Assembly (NCBI GenBank): GCA_018780145.1
Contig: JADMKA010000057.1
Location: forward strand, 1-52,777
DNA length: 52,777 bases
Direction of reading: 5' to 3'
From: Vitreoscilla sp.
GTDB taxonomy: Bacteria; Pseudomonadota; Gammaproteobacteria; Burkholderiales; Burkholderiaceae_C
Shown here: in pieces, positions 28,196 through 36,289 of the stretch
How the letters are laid out: every line of letters starts with the position of its first letter
How positions within the stretch are numbered: position 1 is the stretch's first letter
Notes under the pieces: generated by a model
Databases searched by the model: none
Seen by the model: only the letters and a program-made list of their open reading frames with translations
Told to the model about the DNA's origin: nothing
Position numbers and translations under genes: made by a program

Positions 28196-28971
28196 GGGCG
28201 GGCCACGCTGCCGGTACCTGGGTGCTGCTGCGTGGCCTCACGCGCGAGCGCCGGCACTGGGGGCCGGTGCCCGACATGCTGCGCGCGGCCTGGCCCGGGG
28301 TGCGCGTGCTGACGCCGGACCTGCCGGGCAACGGCAGCCTGCACACCGAGCGCAGCCCGGCGCGTGTGGCGGCGATGGTCGACGCGATCCGCAGGCAACT
28401 CCGCGAGCAGGGCGTGGCGCCGCCGGTGCACCTGCTCGCGCTGTCGCTGGGCGGCATGGTGGCGGTGGAGTGGGCGGCGCGCTGGCCGGCTGAGGTGGCG
28501 GGGGCGGTGCTGGTGAACACCAGCCTGCGGCCGTTCAGCGCCTTCCACCAGCGTCTGCGGCCAGCCAACTATCCGGCGCTGGCCCGCCTGGCGTGGGGCG
28601 GCGGGGCCGGGCCACGGGCGCGCGAGCAGGCCATCCTGCAGCTCACCAGTGCGCGGCCGGCCGACCACGAGGCGCTGCTCGACGAGTGGGCGGCCTGGCG
28701 CGTCGAACAGCCGGTGTCGCCGTCCAATGCGGTGCGACAGTTGCTCGCCGCCGCGCGCTACCGCGCGCCCGCGCAGCCACCTGCCGTGCCGATGCTGGTG
28801 CTGGCCAGTGCCGGTGACCGCCTGGTCGACCCGGCCTGCTCGCGGCGCCTGGCCGCCGCCTGGGGCCTGCCGCTGGACGAGCACCCGCATGCCGGACACG
28901 ATCTGCCGCTCGACGATCCCCGGTGGGTGGTCGAGCAGGTCACCCGCTGGCTCGCGCCGGGCGGCGGCTGA
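28192..28971 (+). CDS. Alpha/beta-fold hydrolase
   Basis: A 259-residue hydrolase with the oxyanion block LLRGLTRERRHWG, strand 4 VLTPDLPGNG, nucleophile elbow ALSLGGMVAVEWA (Ser), the acid in SAGDRLVDP and the catalytic His in HAGHDLPLDDP, so the triad is complete. Overlaps the M14-like gene by ATGA and is surely cotranscribed. It may be an esterase, thioesterase or amidase; nothing fixes the substrate. It converges on dppF with a 27-bp gap. Confidence 0.88.
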   Translation: MRAGHAAGTWVLLRGLTRERRHWGPVPDMLRAAWPGVRVLTPDLPGNGSLHTERSPARVAAMVDAIRRQLREQGVAPPVHLLALSLGGMVAVEWAARWPAEVAGAVLVNTSLRPFSAFHQRLRPANYPALARLAWGGGAGPRAREQAILQLTSARPADHEALLDEWAAWRVEQPVSPSNAVRQLLAAARYRAPAQPPAVPMLVLASAGDRLVDPACSRRLAAAWGLPLDEHPHAGHDLPLDDPRWVVEQVTRWLAPGGG

Positions 28972-28998
28972 ACGCCCACCCGATGAACCCGAGCCTGG

Positions 28999-29964
28999 TC
29001 AGCCGGGCACGGCCCAACAGGCCACCTGCTGGCCGCCTCGCGGCTCGAGCGCCGGTTCGTCCCGGCCGCAGCGCTCGAACGCCAGCGGGCAGCGGGTGCG
29101 GAACGCACAGCCGCTGGGCCGGTCGATCGGCGAAGGCAGTTCACCCTTCAGGAGGATGCGCTCGCGGCGCGCCGCCGGATCCACCGTGGGCGTGGCCGAG
29201 AGCAGGGCACGGGTGTAGGGGTGGCGCGGTGCGCCGAAGATGGCGTCGCGCGGCCCCTGCTCGACGCAGCGGCCCAGGTACATCACCATCACCTCGTCGG
29301 CCACGTGGCGCACCACGCCCAGGTCGTGCGAGATGAACACATAGGCCACGTTGAAACGCTGCTGAAGGTCGTCCAGCAGGTTCAGCACCTGGGCGCGGAT
29401 GGAGACATCCAGCGCCGACACCGGCTCGTCGAGCACCAGCACCCGCGGCCGCAGCATCAGCGCGCGGGCGATGGCGATGCGCTGCCGCTGACCGCCGGAG
29501 AACATGTGCGGGTAGCGCTCGAAATGCTCGTCGCGCAGGCCCACCTGGCGCAGCATGTCGCGCGCCTGCGCCTCGCGTTCGGTGCCGGTGCCCAGGCCAT
29601 TGACGAGCAGCGGCTCCATCAAGGCGTTGCCCACCGTCTGGCGTGGGTTCAGCGAACCGAAGGGGTTCTGGAAGACGATCTGGATCTGGCGGCGCAGTTG
29701 CCGGCGCAGGGCTGCGTCGGCCAAGGCCACGTCGTGGCCGTCGATCAGCAACTCGCCGGCGGTGGGCGTCTCGATCATCGTCAGCAGGCGCGCCAGGGTC
29801 GACTTGCCGCAGCCCGATTCGCCCACCACGGCCAGCGTGCGGCCGGCCTGCACATGGAAGCTCACGCCAGCCAGGGCCTGCACCGTGGCCTGGCCCTTCA
29901 GCCAGCCGCGCGAGACCGCGTAGTCGCGCCGCAGGTCGCGCGCTTCGAGCACGTCGGCCATCAT
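28999..29964 (-). CDS. dppF: Dipeptide ABC transporter ATP-binding protein DppF
   Basis: A 321-residue ATPase with Walker A GESGCGKST, Q-loop FQNPFGSLNPRQTVG, signature FSGGQRQRIAIARALM, Walker B VLVLDEPVSALDVS, H-loop FISHDLGVVRHVADEV and the C-terminal oligopeptide-transporter extension with four cysteines (GCAFRTRCPLAFERC, QQVACW) that may bind an Fe-S cluster. It overlaps dppD by ATGA. Last gene of the leftward dppABCDF unit. Confidence 0.95.
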   Translation of the reverse strand: MMADVLEARDLRRDYAVSRGWLKGQATVQALAGVSFHVQAGRTLAVVGESGCGKSTLARLLTMIETPTAGELLIDGHDVALADAALRRQLRRQIQIVFQNPFGSLNPRQTVGNALMEPLLVNGLGTGTEREAQARDMLRQVGLRDEHFERYPHMFSGGQRQRIAIARALMLRPRVLVLDEPVSALDVSIRAQVLNLLDDLQQRFNVAYVFISHDLGVVRHVADEVMVMYLGRCVEQGPRDAIFGAPRHPYTRALLSATPTVDPAARRERILLKGELPSPIDRPSGCAFRTRCPLAFERCGRDEPALEPRGGQQVACWAVPG

Positions 29965-30962
29965 GCGGCTTCTCCGATGGTCAACTGGACGGGTTGGCCC
30001 GCCACCAGCGGCGTGTGGCACAGCGCGCGGCCCAGCTCGATGCCAGCCGCCAGCGGCGCCTTCGCGTGGCACAGCGCCTGCGCATGCGCGCAGCGCGGTG
30101 CGAACAGGCAGCCGGCAGGCCGGTCGAACTGGCCGGGCACCAGGCCGTCGATGGCGAGCAGGCGCTCGCCGTGGCGCACCCGCTCGGGCAGCGCGGCCAG
30201 CAGCGCGGCGGTGTAGGGGTGGTGCGGGTCGCGGAACAGATCCGCGGCGGCCTGGGTCTCTGCCGGCCGGCCGGCATACTGCACCAGCACCCGATCAGCG
30301 CACTCGGCCACCACGCCCAGGTCGTGGGTGATCAGCACCAGGGCCATGCCGGTGTCGCGGCGCAGGGCCTGCAACAGATCCAGGATCTGCGCCTGGATGG
30401 TCACGTCCAGCGCGGTGGTGGGCTCGTCGGCGATCAGCAAGCGCGGCTTGCAGGCCAGGGCCATGGCGATCATGACGCGCTGGCACATGCCGCCAGAAAG
30501 CTGGTGCGGAAACGCCCGCGCGCGCCGCACCGGATCGGGGATGCCCACCTGCTCCAGCAACTCGACCACCCGGGCCTTGCGCGCTGTGCGGTCGAGCGAG
30601 GTGTGCACCGCCAGCGCCTCGCCGATCTGGTAGCCCACGGTGAAGCAGGGGTTCAGCGAACTCATCGGTTCCTGGAACACCATCGCCACGTCGCGGCCGA
30701 CCAGCGCCCGGCGCTGGGCCGGCGTCATGGCCAGCAGATCCTGCCCGTCGAAGCGCATGCGTTCTGCGGTGACGGTGGCTGTCCACGGCAGCAGCCCCAT
30801 GATGGCCAGCATCGCCACCGATTTGCCCGAGCCGGACTCGCCGACGATGGCCAGCACCTCGTTGGCGTCCACATGCAGGCTCACGCCGTCGACTGCCTTG
30901 AAGCCGCCGCCGCGGGTGGCGAAGCTGACCGACAGGCCCTCGATGTCCAGCAGCTTGTTCAT
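29961..30962 (-). CDS. dppD: Dipeptide ABC transporter ATP-binding protein DppD
   Basis: A 333-residue ATPase closely resembling E. coli DppD (compared from memory): Walker [30 protein letters not shown], signature [19 protein letters not shown], Walker [31 protein letters not shown]. The C-terminal Cys-rich oligopeptide motif is present ([15 protein letters not shown]). Start ATG overlaps the dppC stop. Confidence 0.95.
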   Translation of the reverse strand: MNKLLDIEGLSVSFATRGGGFKAVDGVSLHVDANEVLAIVGESGSGKSVAMLAIMGLLPWTATVTAERMRFDGQDLLAMTPAQRRALVGRDVAMVFQEPMSSLNPCFTVGYQIGEALAVHTSLDRTARKARVVELLEQVGIPDPVRRARAFPHQLSGGMCQRVMIAMALACKPRLLIADEPTTALDVTIQAQILDLLQALRRDTGMALVLITHDLGVVAECADRVLVQYAGRPAETQAAADLFRDPHHPYTAALLAALPERVRHGERLLAIDGLVPGQFDRPAGCLFAPRCAHAQALCHAKAPLAAGIELGRALCHTPLVAGQPVQLTIGEAA

Positions 30963-31858
30963 GTCTTTCGCATCTTCGGGTCCAGCGCGTCGCGCAGGCC
31001 GTCGCCGGCCAGGTTGATCGACACCACGGTGACCAGGATCGCCAGGCCGGGCAAGGTGACCAGCCAGGGGTTGGAGCGGATGAACTCGCGGGCGTCGGCC
31101 AGCATCGTGCCCCACTCGGCGGTGGGCGGCTGTGCGCCCAGGCCCAGGAAGCCGAGCGCGGCGGCTTCGAGGATGGCGTCCGACACCCCAAGTGCGGCCT
31201 GCACGATCAGCGGCGCCAGGCAATTGGGCAGCACGGTCACGAACATCAGCCGCCAGGGCCCGACACCGGCCACGCGGGCGGCGGTGACGTAGTCCTTGCT
31301 CAGCTCGGCCAGGGCCGAGGCGCGCAGCAAGCGCACATAGCGTGGCAGGTAGACGATGGTGACGGCGACGATGGTGTTGGTGAGGCTGGGTCCCAGAACC
31401 GCCACCACCAGGATCGCCAGCACCAGGCTGGGCACCGCCATGATCAGGTCCATCACCCGGGTGATGGCCACGTCGACTGCATTGCCCAGCGATGCACAGG
31501 CCAGGCCCAGCAGCACGCCGATGACGAAGGACACGCCCATCACCGAGCCGCCGATGAACAGCGAGATGCGTGCGCCGTGGATCAGGCGCGACAGCATGTC
31601 GCGGCCCAGGCTGTCCGTACCAAGCAGGAAGCGCGACGAACCGCCCTCGGCCCAGGCGGGCGGCGCCCGCACTGCGTCGCGGAACTGCTCGGTGGGCGAG
31701 TAGGGCGCCACCACGTCGGCAAAGATCGCCAGCAGCACGATCACCACCACCACCACCAGCCCGGCGACCGCGCCGCGGTTCTCGCTGAAGGCGGACCAGA
31801 AGGCCCGCAGGGGTGATGGGGGCGCGGCTGGCGGCGCGGCAGTTGAGAGCGCGGTCAT
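30959..31858 (-). CDS. dppC: Dipeptide ABC transporter permease DppC
   Basis: A 299-residue permease resembling E. coli DppC: N-terminal cytoplasmic segment, first helix GAVAGLVVVVVIVLLAIFA, then YSPTEQFRDAVRAPPAWAEG, LLGTDSLGRDMLSRLIHGAR, EAA loop DYVTAARVAGVGPWRLMFV, and the C-terminal [15 protein letters not shown]. Overlaps dppD by ATGA, but is separated from dppB upstream by 560 bp, unlike the tight packing elsewhere in this unit. Confidence 0.95.
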   Translation of the reverse strand: MTALSTAAPPAAPPSPLRAFWSAFSENRGAVAGLVVVVVIVLLAIFADVVAPYSPTEQFRDAVRAPPAWAEGGSSRFLLGTDSLGRDMLSRLIHGARISLFIGGSVMGVSFVIGVLLGLACASLGNAVDVAITRVMDLIMAVPSLVLAILVVAVLGPSLTNTIVAVTIVYLPRYVRLLRASALAELSKDYVTAARVAGVGPWRLMFVTVLPNCLAPLIVQAALGVSDAILEAAALGFLGLGAQPPTAEWGTMLADAREFIRSNPWLVTLPGLAILVTVVSINLAGDGLRDALDPKMRKT

Positions 31859-31929
31859 GTCAGGTGCCTCGGAAGTTGACTTGCAAGCACCGTGGAATCT
31901 GAGAGGTCTTGGGTGCCCAATTCCGGCCC

Positions 31930-32364
31930 TGAGCGGCCATTCGAAGTCTGTCGTCGCATGCACCGGTTGGCGCGGCAAAGGGGAGTACGGGCAGGCCGCG
32001 GCGCTTCGGTTCCGCGGTCGGCGCTGCGCGCCGACTTCCCTGCGTTGCTCGGTCTCGTGGCCCGTCGCTCAACTCCCTCCGTTCGCTGCGCTCACTGCAC
32101 TCGGACAGTCGCGACGAGTCAGTTCTGGAGGCGCGCTGCGCGCGCGGCCACAAGCCCTGCGCTACTCGGCGCTGCACAGGCGCGCCGCGTCCTGCCCGCA
32201 CTCCCCTTTGCAAACCCGGGGTTGCCCCACCATCGGCACACAACCGCTGGTGGAACTCGCGGCAGGGGGTACCCGGCAGGGGCGATCTGTGCGCGGAACC
32301 GTGAGCCCCTGCCGGGTGCCCCCTGCCGCGACGCCCCGAACCTCGGCTCACGAACGGCCGCTCA
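31930..32364. repeat. Inverted-repeat-rich block splitting the dpp operon (MITE-like or dispersed repeat)
   Basis: It lies in the 560-bp gap between dppC and dppB. Outer short inverted ends: TGAGCGGCCATTCG at 31930-31943 against TGAGCGGCCGTTCG read backwards at 32351-32364 (13 of 14). Inner arms: 31975-32004 and 32182-32211, 28 of 30 bases complementary. A separate 26-bp hairpin sits at 32258-32330. Frames through it give Arg/Ser-rich translations of the kind often wrongly annotated from intergenic repeats in Betaproteobacteria (memory). No transposase is seen. Confidence 0.7.
32258..32330. repeat. 26-bp-stem inverted repeat (loop 21 nt)
   Basis: Arms 32258-32283 and 32305-32330 are complementary at 25 of 26 positions; the odd pair (T32270 with G32318) would be a G-U wobble in plus-strand RNA. 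Each arm holds two related GGCAGGGG units. No T-run follows, so it is not a standard terminator. It may stall or protect the dpp transcript. Confidence 0.8.
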
Positions 32365-32418
32365 GTGCCGATCGCAGACAGTCGCGGTTCTACCGATGCG
32401 AGCGGCCCCGCCGTCACG

Positions 32419-33429
32419 TCAGCCATGGCGGATGCGCGGGTTGATCAAGCCGTAGGTCAGATCGACCACCAGGTTGACGCCGATGACGACGGAGGACACC
32501 AGCATCACGCCGCCCTGCAGCGCCGGGTAGTCGCGCCGGCCGATCGATTCGATCAGCCACTTGCCCACACCGGGCCAGGAGAAGATGGTTTCGGTCAGCA
32601 CCGCGCCGGCCATCAGTGCGCCGACCTGCAGGCCGATCACCGTGACCACCGGGATCAGTGCATTGCGCAGCGCATGCAGGCCCACCACCCGCCAGGCCGG
32701 CAGGCCCTTGGCGCGGGCGGTGCGCACGTAGTCCTCGCCCAGCACCTCGAGCATCGCCGAGCGCGTCATGCGGGCGATCACCGCCAGCGGCACCGTGCCC
32801 AGCACGATGCCGGGCAGCACCAGGTGGTGCAGGGCATCCAGCACCGCACCCTCCTGGCCGGAGAGCCAGGCGTCGATGACCATGAAACCGGTCACCGGCT
32901 CGAAGTAGTACTTGATCAGGTCGATGCGGCCGGAGACGGGGGTCAGTCCCCAGCGCTCACCGACGAACATGATCAGCAGCAGGCCCCACCAGAAGATCGG
33001 CATCGAGTAGCCGGTGACCGACAGGCCCATCAGCGTCTGGTCATAGAGGCTGCCGCGCCGGGCCGCCGCGATGGTGCCGGCCGGCAGGCCGATCAGCGCG
33101 GCGAACAGCATCGCGAACAGGCTCAGCTCCAGCGTGGCCGGGAACAGCGCGGCGAACTCGGTCAGCACCTTCTGGTTGGTGGCCAGCGAGGTGCCGAAGT
33201 CGCCCTGCAGCAACTGCCCCATGTAGTCAATGAACTGCTTCCACACCGGCTGGTCCAGGCCCAGCTCGTGGCGGAACTGGGCCAGCCGCTCGGGGCTGAT
33301 GCCACGCTCGCCGACGCGCACCTCCACCGGGTCACCCGGCACCAGCCGGATGGCCACGAAGGTGACGAACATCAGCGCGATGAACGTCGGGATCGTGAGC
33401 GCCAGCCGGCGCCACAGGAACTTCAGCAT
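32419..33429 (-). CDS. dppB: Dipeptide ABC transporter permease DppB
   Basis: A 336-residue permease very like E. coli DppB: VAIRLVPGDPVEVRVGERG, ISPERLAQFRHELGLDQPVW, ALTGYSMPIFWWG-like LSVTGYSMPIFWWGLLLIM, EAA loop DYVRTARAKGLPAWRVVGLH, and the C-terminal YGLINPRIRHG. It begins 16 bp after dppA. It carries about six membrane helices and normal length. Confidence 0.96.
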   Translation of the reverse strand: MLKFLWRRLALTIPTFIALMFVTFVAIRLVPGDPVEVRVGERGISPERLAQFRHELGLDQPVWKQFIDYMGQLLQGDFGTSLATNQKVLTEFAALFPATLELSLFAMLFAALIGLPAGTIAAARRGSLYDQTLMGLSVTGYSMPIFWWGLLLIMFVGERWGLTPVSGRIDLIKYYFEPVTGFMVIDAWLSGQEGAVLDALHHLVLPGIVLGTVPLAVIARMTRSAMLEVLGEDYVRTARAKGLPAWRVVGLHALRNALIPVVTVIGLQVGALMAGAVLTETIFSWPGVGKWLIESIGRRDYPALQGGVMLVSSVVIGVNLVVDLTYGLINPRIRHG

Positions 33430-33445
33430 CGGCGAGCGCCGGGCC

Positions 33446-35050
33446 TCACTTCAGCTCGACGCCATTGAACTGGTGCGATCCGAAGGGGCTCTGCTTGTAG
33501 CCGCTGACCTCCTTGCGCATCGCCTCGTAGACCACCGAGTGGGCGATCTTGAAGTCCGGTGCCTCCTCGTGCTCGAGGGCCTGCATCTCCTCGTAGAGCT
33601 TGGTGCGTGCCTTCTGGTCGGTCAGGCTGCGGGCTTGTTCGAGCCGGTCGTCGAAGGGCTTGAAGCACCACTTGGCGAGGTTCTGGCCACCCGGGCGCGC
33701 GGCGTCGCAGCCGTGCAGGAAGAAGAAGTTGTCGGGGTCGCCGTTGTCGCCCGTCCAGCCCAGCATGCCGGTCATGTGCTCGCCCTGCTGCATGCGCTTG
33801 CGGTACTCGCCCCACTCGTAGGTGACCAGCTTGGCGTTGACCCCGATCTTGGCCAGATCGGCCTGCATCATCTCGGCGATGCGCTTGGCGTTCGGGTTGT
33901 ACGGGCGCTGCACCGGCATGTACCAGAGGTCGATCTCCAGCGGCGCCTTCACGCCGGCCTTTTCCAGCAGGGCCTTGGCCTTGGCGGTGTCGAAGGGGTA
34001 GTCCTTGACCTTGTCGTTGTAGCCCCACATGGTGGGCGGCACCAGGTTCTTGGCCGGCTGGCCGGCGCCAAGGTACACGTCGCGCAGGATGGCGGCCTTG
34101 TCGATCGCCATCGAGAAGGCCTGGCGGACCTCCTTCTTGTCGAACGGCGGCTTCTGGGTGTTGAAGGCCCAGTAGGCGATGTTCAGCCCCGGTTGGTTGA
34201 TGACCTTCAGGCTGGCGTCCTTCTGCATCTCGGGCAGGTCGGCCGGGCGCGGGGCGATCACGAAGTGGCACTCGCCGGCCTTGAGCTTGGAGTAGCGCGC
34301 CGTCGGGTCCGGTGTGATCGCGTAGACCAGGTCGTCGACCAGGGCCTTCTCGCCCCAGTAGGCCTTGTGGGCCTTGTAGCGGATCACCGCGTCCTTCTGG
34401 TAGGTGACGAAGCTGAACGGTCCGGTGCCCACGGGCACCTGGTCGAACTGCTCCTTCTTGTTGGCTTTCAGCAGGAACTCGGCGTACTCGGCCGAGTGGA
34501 TGCTGGCGAAATCCATCGCCAGGTTGGCCAGCATCGTGACGTTGGCCTTCTTCAGGGTCAGGCGCACGGTGAGCGGATCCACCTTCTCGACCGAGACCAG
34601 ATCGTCCTTCAGGCCCATGTCGGCGAAGTAGTCGTACTTGCCGCCGGACACCTTGGCGTAGGGGTGGTCGGCCTTGGCCTGGCGTTCGAAGGAGAACACC
34701 ACGTCGTCGGCGTTGAAGTCGCGCGTCGGCGTGAAGCCACCCACGCCCGAGTGGAACTTCACGCCCTTGCGCAGCTTGAAGGTCAGCACCTTGCCGTCGG
34801 GCGACACCGTCCAGCTCTCCGCCAGGCCCGGCTCGACCTGGGTGCTGCCGCGGGTGAACTGGGTCAGCTTGTCATAGACCGGGCGGGCGGCGTCGAAGCT
34901 GGTGCCGGTGGTGTTGAGGGCCGGCGTGAAGTTCTCGGGCGAGCCCTCCGAGCAGTAGACGAAGGTCTTGGCCTGCACGGTGCCGGCCAGCAGGGCCACC
35001 GCGGCGATGGCGAGTGTGTGCTTCGAGGGGGTGCGAAGGAATCGGTTCAT
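33446..35050 (-). CDS. dppA: Dipeptide-binding periplasmic protein DppA
   Basis: A 534-residue solute-binding family 5 protein with a signal peptide cleaved after VQA (about residue 27), then KTFVYCSEGSPENFTPAL, GTSFDAARPVYDKLTQF, FTPTRDFNADDVVFSFERQ, and TGDNGDPDNFFFLHGCDAARPGGQNL. The opening matches E. coli DppA closely. It captures dipeptides in the periplasm for DppBCDF; some homologues also bind haem or delta-aminolevulinate. An 145-bp gap with an inverted repeat separates it from the LuxR gene upstream. Confidence 0.96.
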   Translation of the reverse strand: MNRFLRTPSKHTLAIAAVALLAGTVQAKTFVYCSEGSPENFTPALNTTGTSFDAARPVYDKLTQFTRGSTQVEPGLAESWTVSPDGKVLTFKLRKGVKFHSGVGGFTPTRDFNADDVVFSFERQAKADHPYAKVSGGKYDYFADMGLKDDLVSVEKVDPLTVRLTLKKANVTMLANLAMDFASIHSAEYAEFLLKANKKEQFDQVPVGTGPFSFVTYQKDAVIRYKAHKAYWGEKALVDDLVYAITPDPTARYSKLKAGECHFVIAPRPADLPEMQKDASLKVINQPGLNIAYWAFNTQKPPFDKKEVRQAFSMAIDKAAILRDVYLGAGQPAKNLVPPTMWGYNDKVKDYPFDTAKAKALLEKAGVKAPLEIDLWYMPVQRPYNPNAKRIAEMMQADLAKIGVNAKLVTYEWGEYRKRMQQGEHMTGMLGWTGDNGDPDNFFFLHGCDAARPGGQNLAKWCFKPFDDRLEQARSLTDQKARTKLYEEMQALEHEEAPDFKIAHSVVYEAMRKEVSGYKQSPFGSHQFNGVELK

Positions 35051-35173
35051 GCGTGTCTCCAGGCAGCTCGTGGCGCGAGGGGGTGGCGGAAGGGTCAAGG
35101 TGCGGCATCCTACGACCGAACGGCACGCCATCCGCATGCCCGGGCTTGGGGGTTTCCTGTAAGCCCGGCACGA

Positions 35174-35189
35174 ACTTGTCTCGACAAGT
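35174..35189. promoter_or_regulatory. 16-bp inverted repeat upstream of dppA
   Basis: ACTTGTCTCGACAAGT (7-bp arms, 2-bp centre) lies just past the LuxR gene stop and about 124 bp ahead of the dppA start. The symmetric form fits an operator for a dimeric LuxR-type regulator such as the adjacent gene product. With so short a loop and no T-run it is unlikely to be a terminator. Confidence 0.5.
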
Positions 35190-35195
35190 CACATT

Positions 35196-36164
35196 TCAGC
35201 GGCTCGGTGCCCCGCCGCCTTGCAGCATTCCGCCCAGGGCGGCCTTGTTCGAGACACCCAGCTTCAGGTAGCAGTCGCGCAGATAGCCGCGCACGGTGGC
35301 CGGCGAGAGGCCGAGCTGGCGGGCGATTTCCTTGTAGGAGTCGCCTGCGGCATAGGCGCGGGCGATCCCTTCCTCGCGCGGCGTCAGGCCGTGCCCGATG
35401 CGCGGGCGCACGCTGAGGTGGCCACCACTCAGCGGCACCGCGCTGGGCTCCAGCCGGACCTCGATGCGCCGGCCGGCCCAGTTGCCTTGGCGGGCCATCA
35501 GCAGCGGCCGCAGCGGATCCGGCAGCAGGCCGCCGGGCCAGCCCGGGAACTCGCGGACCAGGGCCTGGCAGAAGTCGGGTGAAGCCTGCGTCAGGAAACC
35601 CGCCTCGTCCACCTGGGCCACGTGCTCCGCCGCCGCGTGGATCTGGCGCCGGAAGGCGGTGCGCCAATGTGTCTGCTCGGCCAGCATCAGATGGGGCACC
35701 AGCACCTCCACCAGGGCACGCTCGGCCTCGGTGAAGGCTGGCGAGGCGTTGCCGCGGAACAGCGACAGGAAGGTGCTGAGGCCGGTGCTGTCGTCGGGCA
35801 GGCCGGTGGACAAGGCGCAGGCCAGGCCATAGCGCTCGTCGAAGGCGTCTTCTGCGTCGTCGACTGGCGATCCGCCGTCGGCCAGCACGGTGACGCCGGG
35901 CTGCTCGGCCACGCGGCGGGCCAGGGCATCCACGTCGGCGATGCCCCACCAGTCGTTGACGAACTCCGGCGGCAGGCGATGCAGGTAGCCCTGCACGACA
36001 CCGGGTTGGCCAGCCTGCAGGTTGCCGGTGCCCCACCAGGCCGAATCGAACGCGACCGCCTGCTCCAGCAGCGCCAGGGCCTCGCCGTGGAAGCCGCCGG
36101 CCGGCGCGTCGGCCGCCAGGCGGTGCCAGGCCAGCAGCAGGGCGGAGAAACGATCGAGTTGCAT
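35196..36164 (-). CDS. LuxR-family transcriptional regulator
   Basis: A 322-residue protein with a long N-terminal sensory region of unclear fold (opening LDRFSALLLAWHRLAADAPA and FDSAWWGTGN) and a C-terminal LuxR HTH at about 258-315 (GLTPREEGIARAYAAGDSYKEIARQLGLS and ATVRGYLRDCYLKLGVSNKAAL, given as two blocks of the same domain). No receiver or autoinducer-binding motif is obvious. It is upstream of dppA on the same strand and divergent from the amidohydrolase gene, so it may control either. The ATG at 36164 fits the usual start of such proteins; a longer frame from 36251 would add 29 residues. Confidence 0.85.
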   Translation of the reverse strand: MQLDRFSALLLAWHRLAADAPAGGFHGEALALLEQAVAFDSAWWGTGNLQAGQPGVVQGYLHRLPPEFVNDWWGIADVDALARRVAEQPGVTVLADGGSPVDDAEDAFDERYGLACALSTGLPDDSTGLSTFLSLFRGNASPAFTEAERALVEVLVPHLMLAEQTHWRTAFRRQIHAAAEHVAQVDEAGFLTQASPDFCQALVREFPGWPGGLLPDPLRPLLMARQGNWAGRRIEVRLEPSAVPLSGGHLSVRPRIGHGLTPREEGIARAYAAGDSYKEIARQLGLSPATVRGYLRDCYLKLGVSNKAALGGMLQGGGAPSR

Positions 36165-36289
36165 GGGGAGGGTGGTGGGCCGGAGCGAGGGTTCGCGGCC
36201 CTGCATCTGCGGGGTACGCGCGGCACGGGCGGCCTGCGAGAGTGGCTCCATTGTAGGAAGGCCCCGAGGGGCCGAAGGAGACCAATCCC

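Noticed and set aside
31857-32444. Open frames on both strands (about 190 codons) between dppC and dppB
   Set aside because: They run through inverted repeats and give Arg/Ser-rich, low-complexity translations with no RBS; treated as repeat DNA.
36260-36273. GGCCCC-GA-GGGGCC hairpin beside the amidohydrolase RBS
   Set aside because: The loop is too small and the motif too short to claim a regulatory element; noted only within the gene entry.
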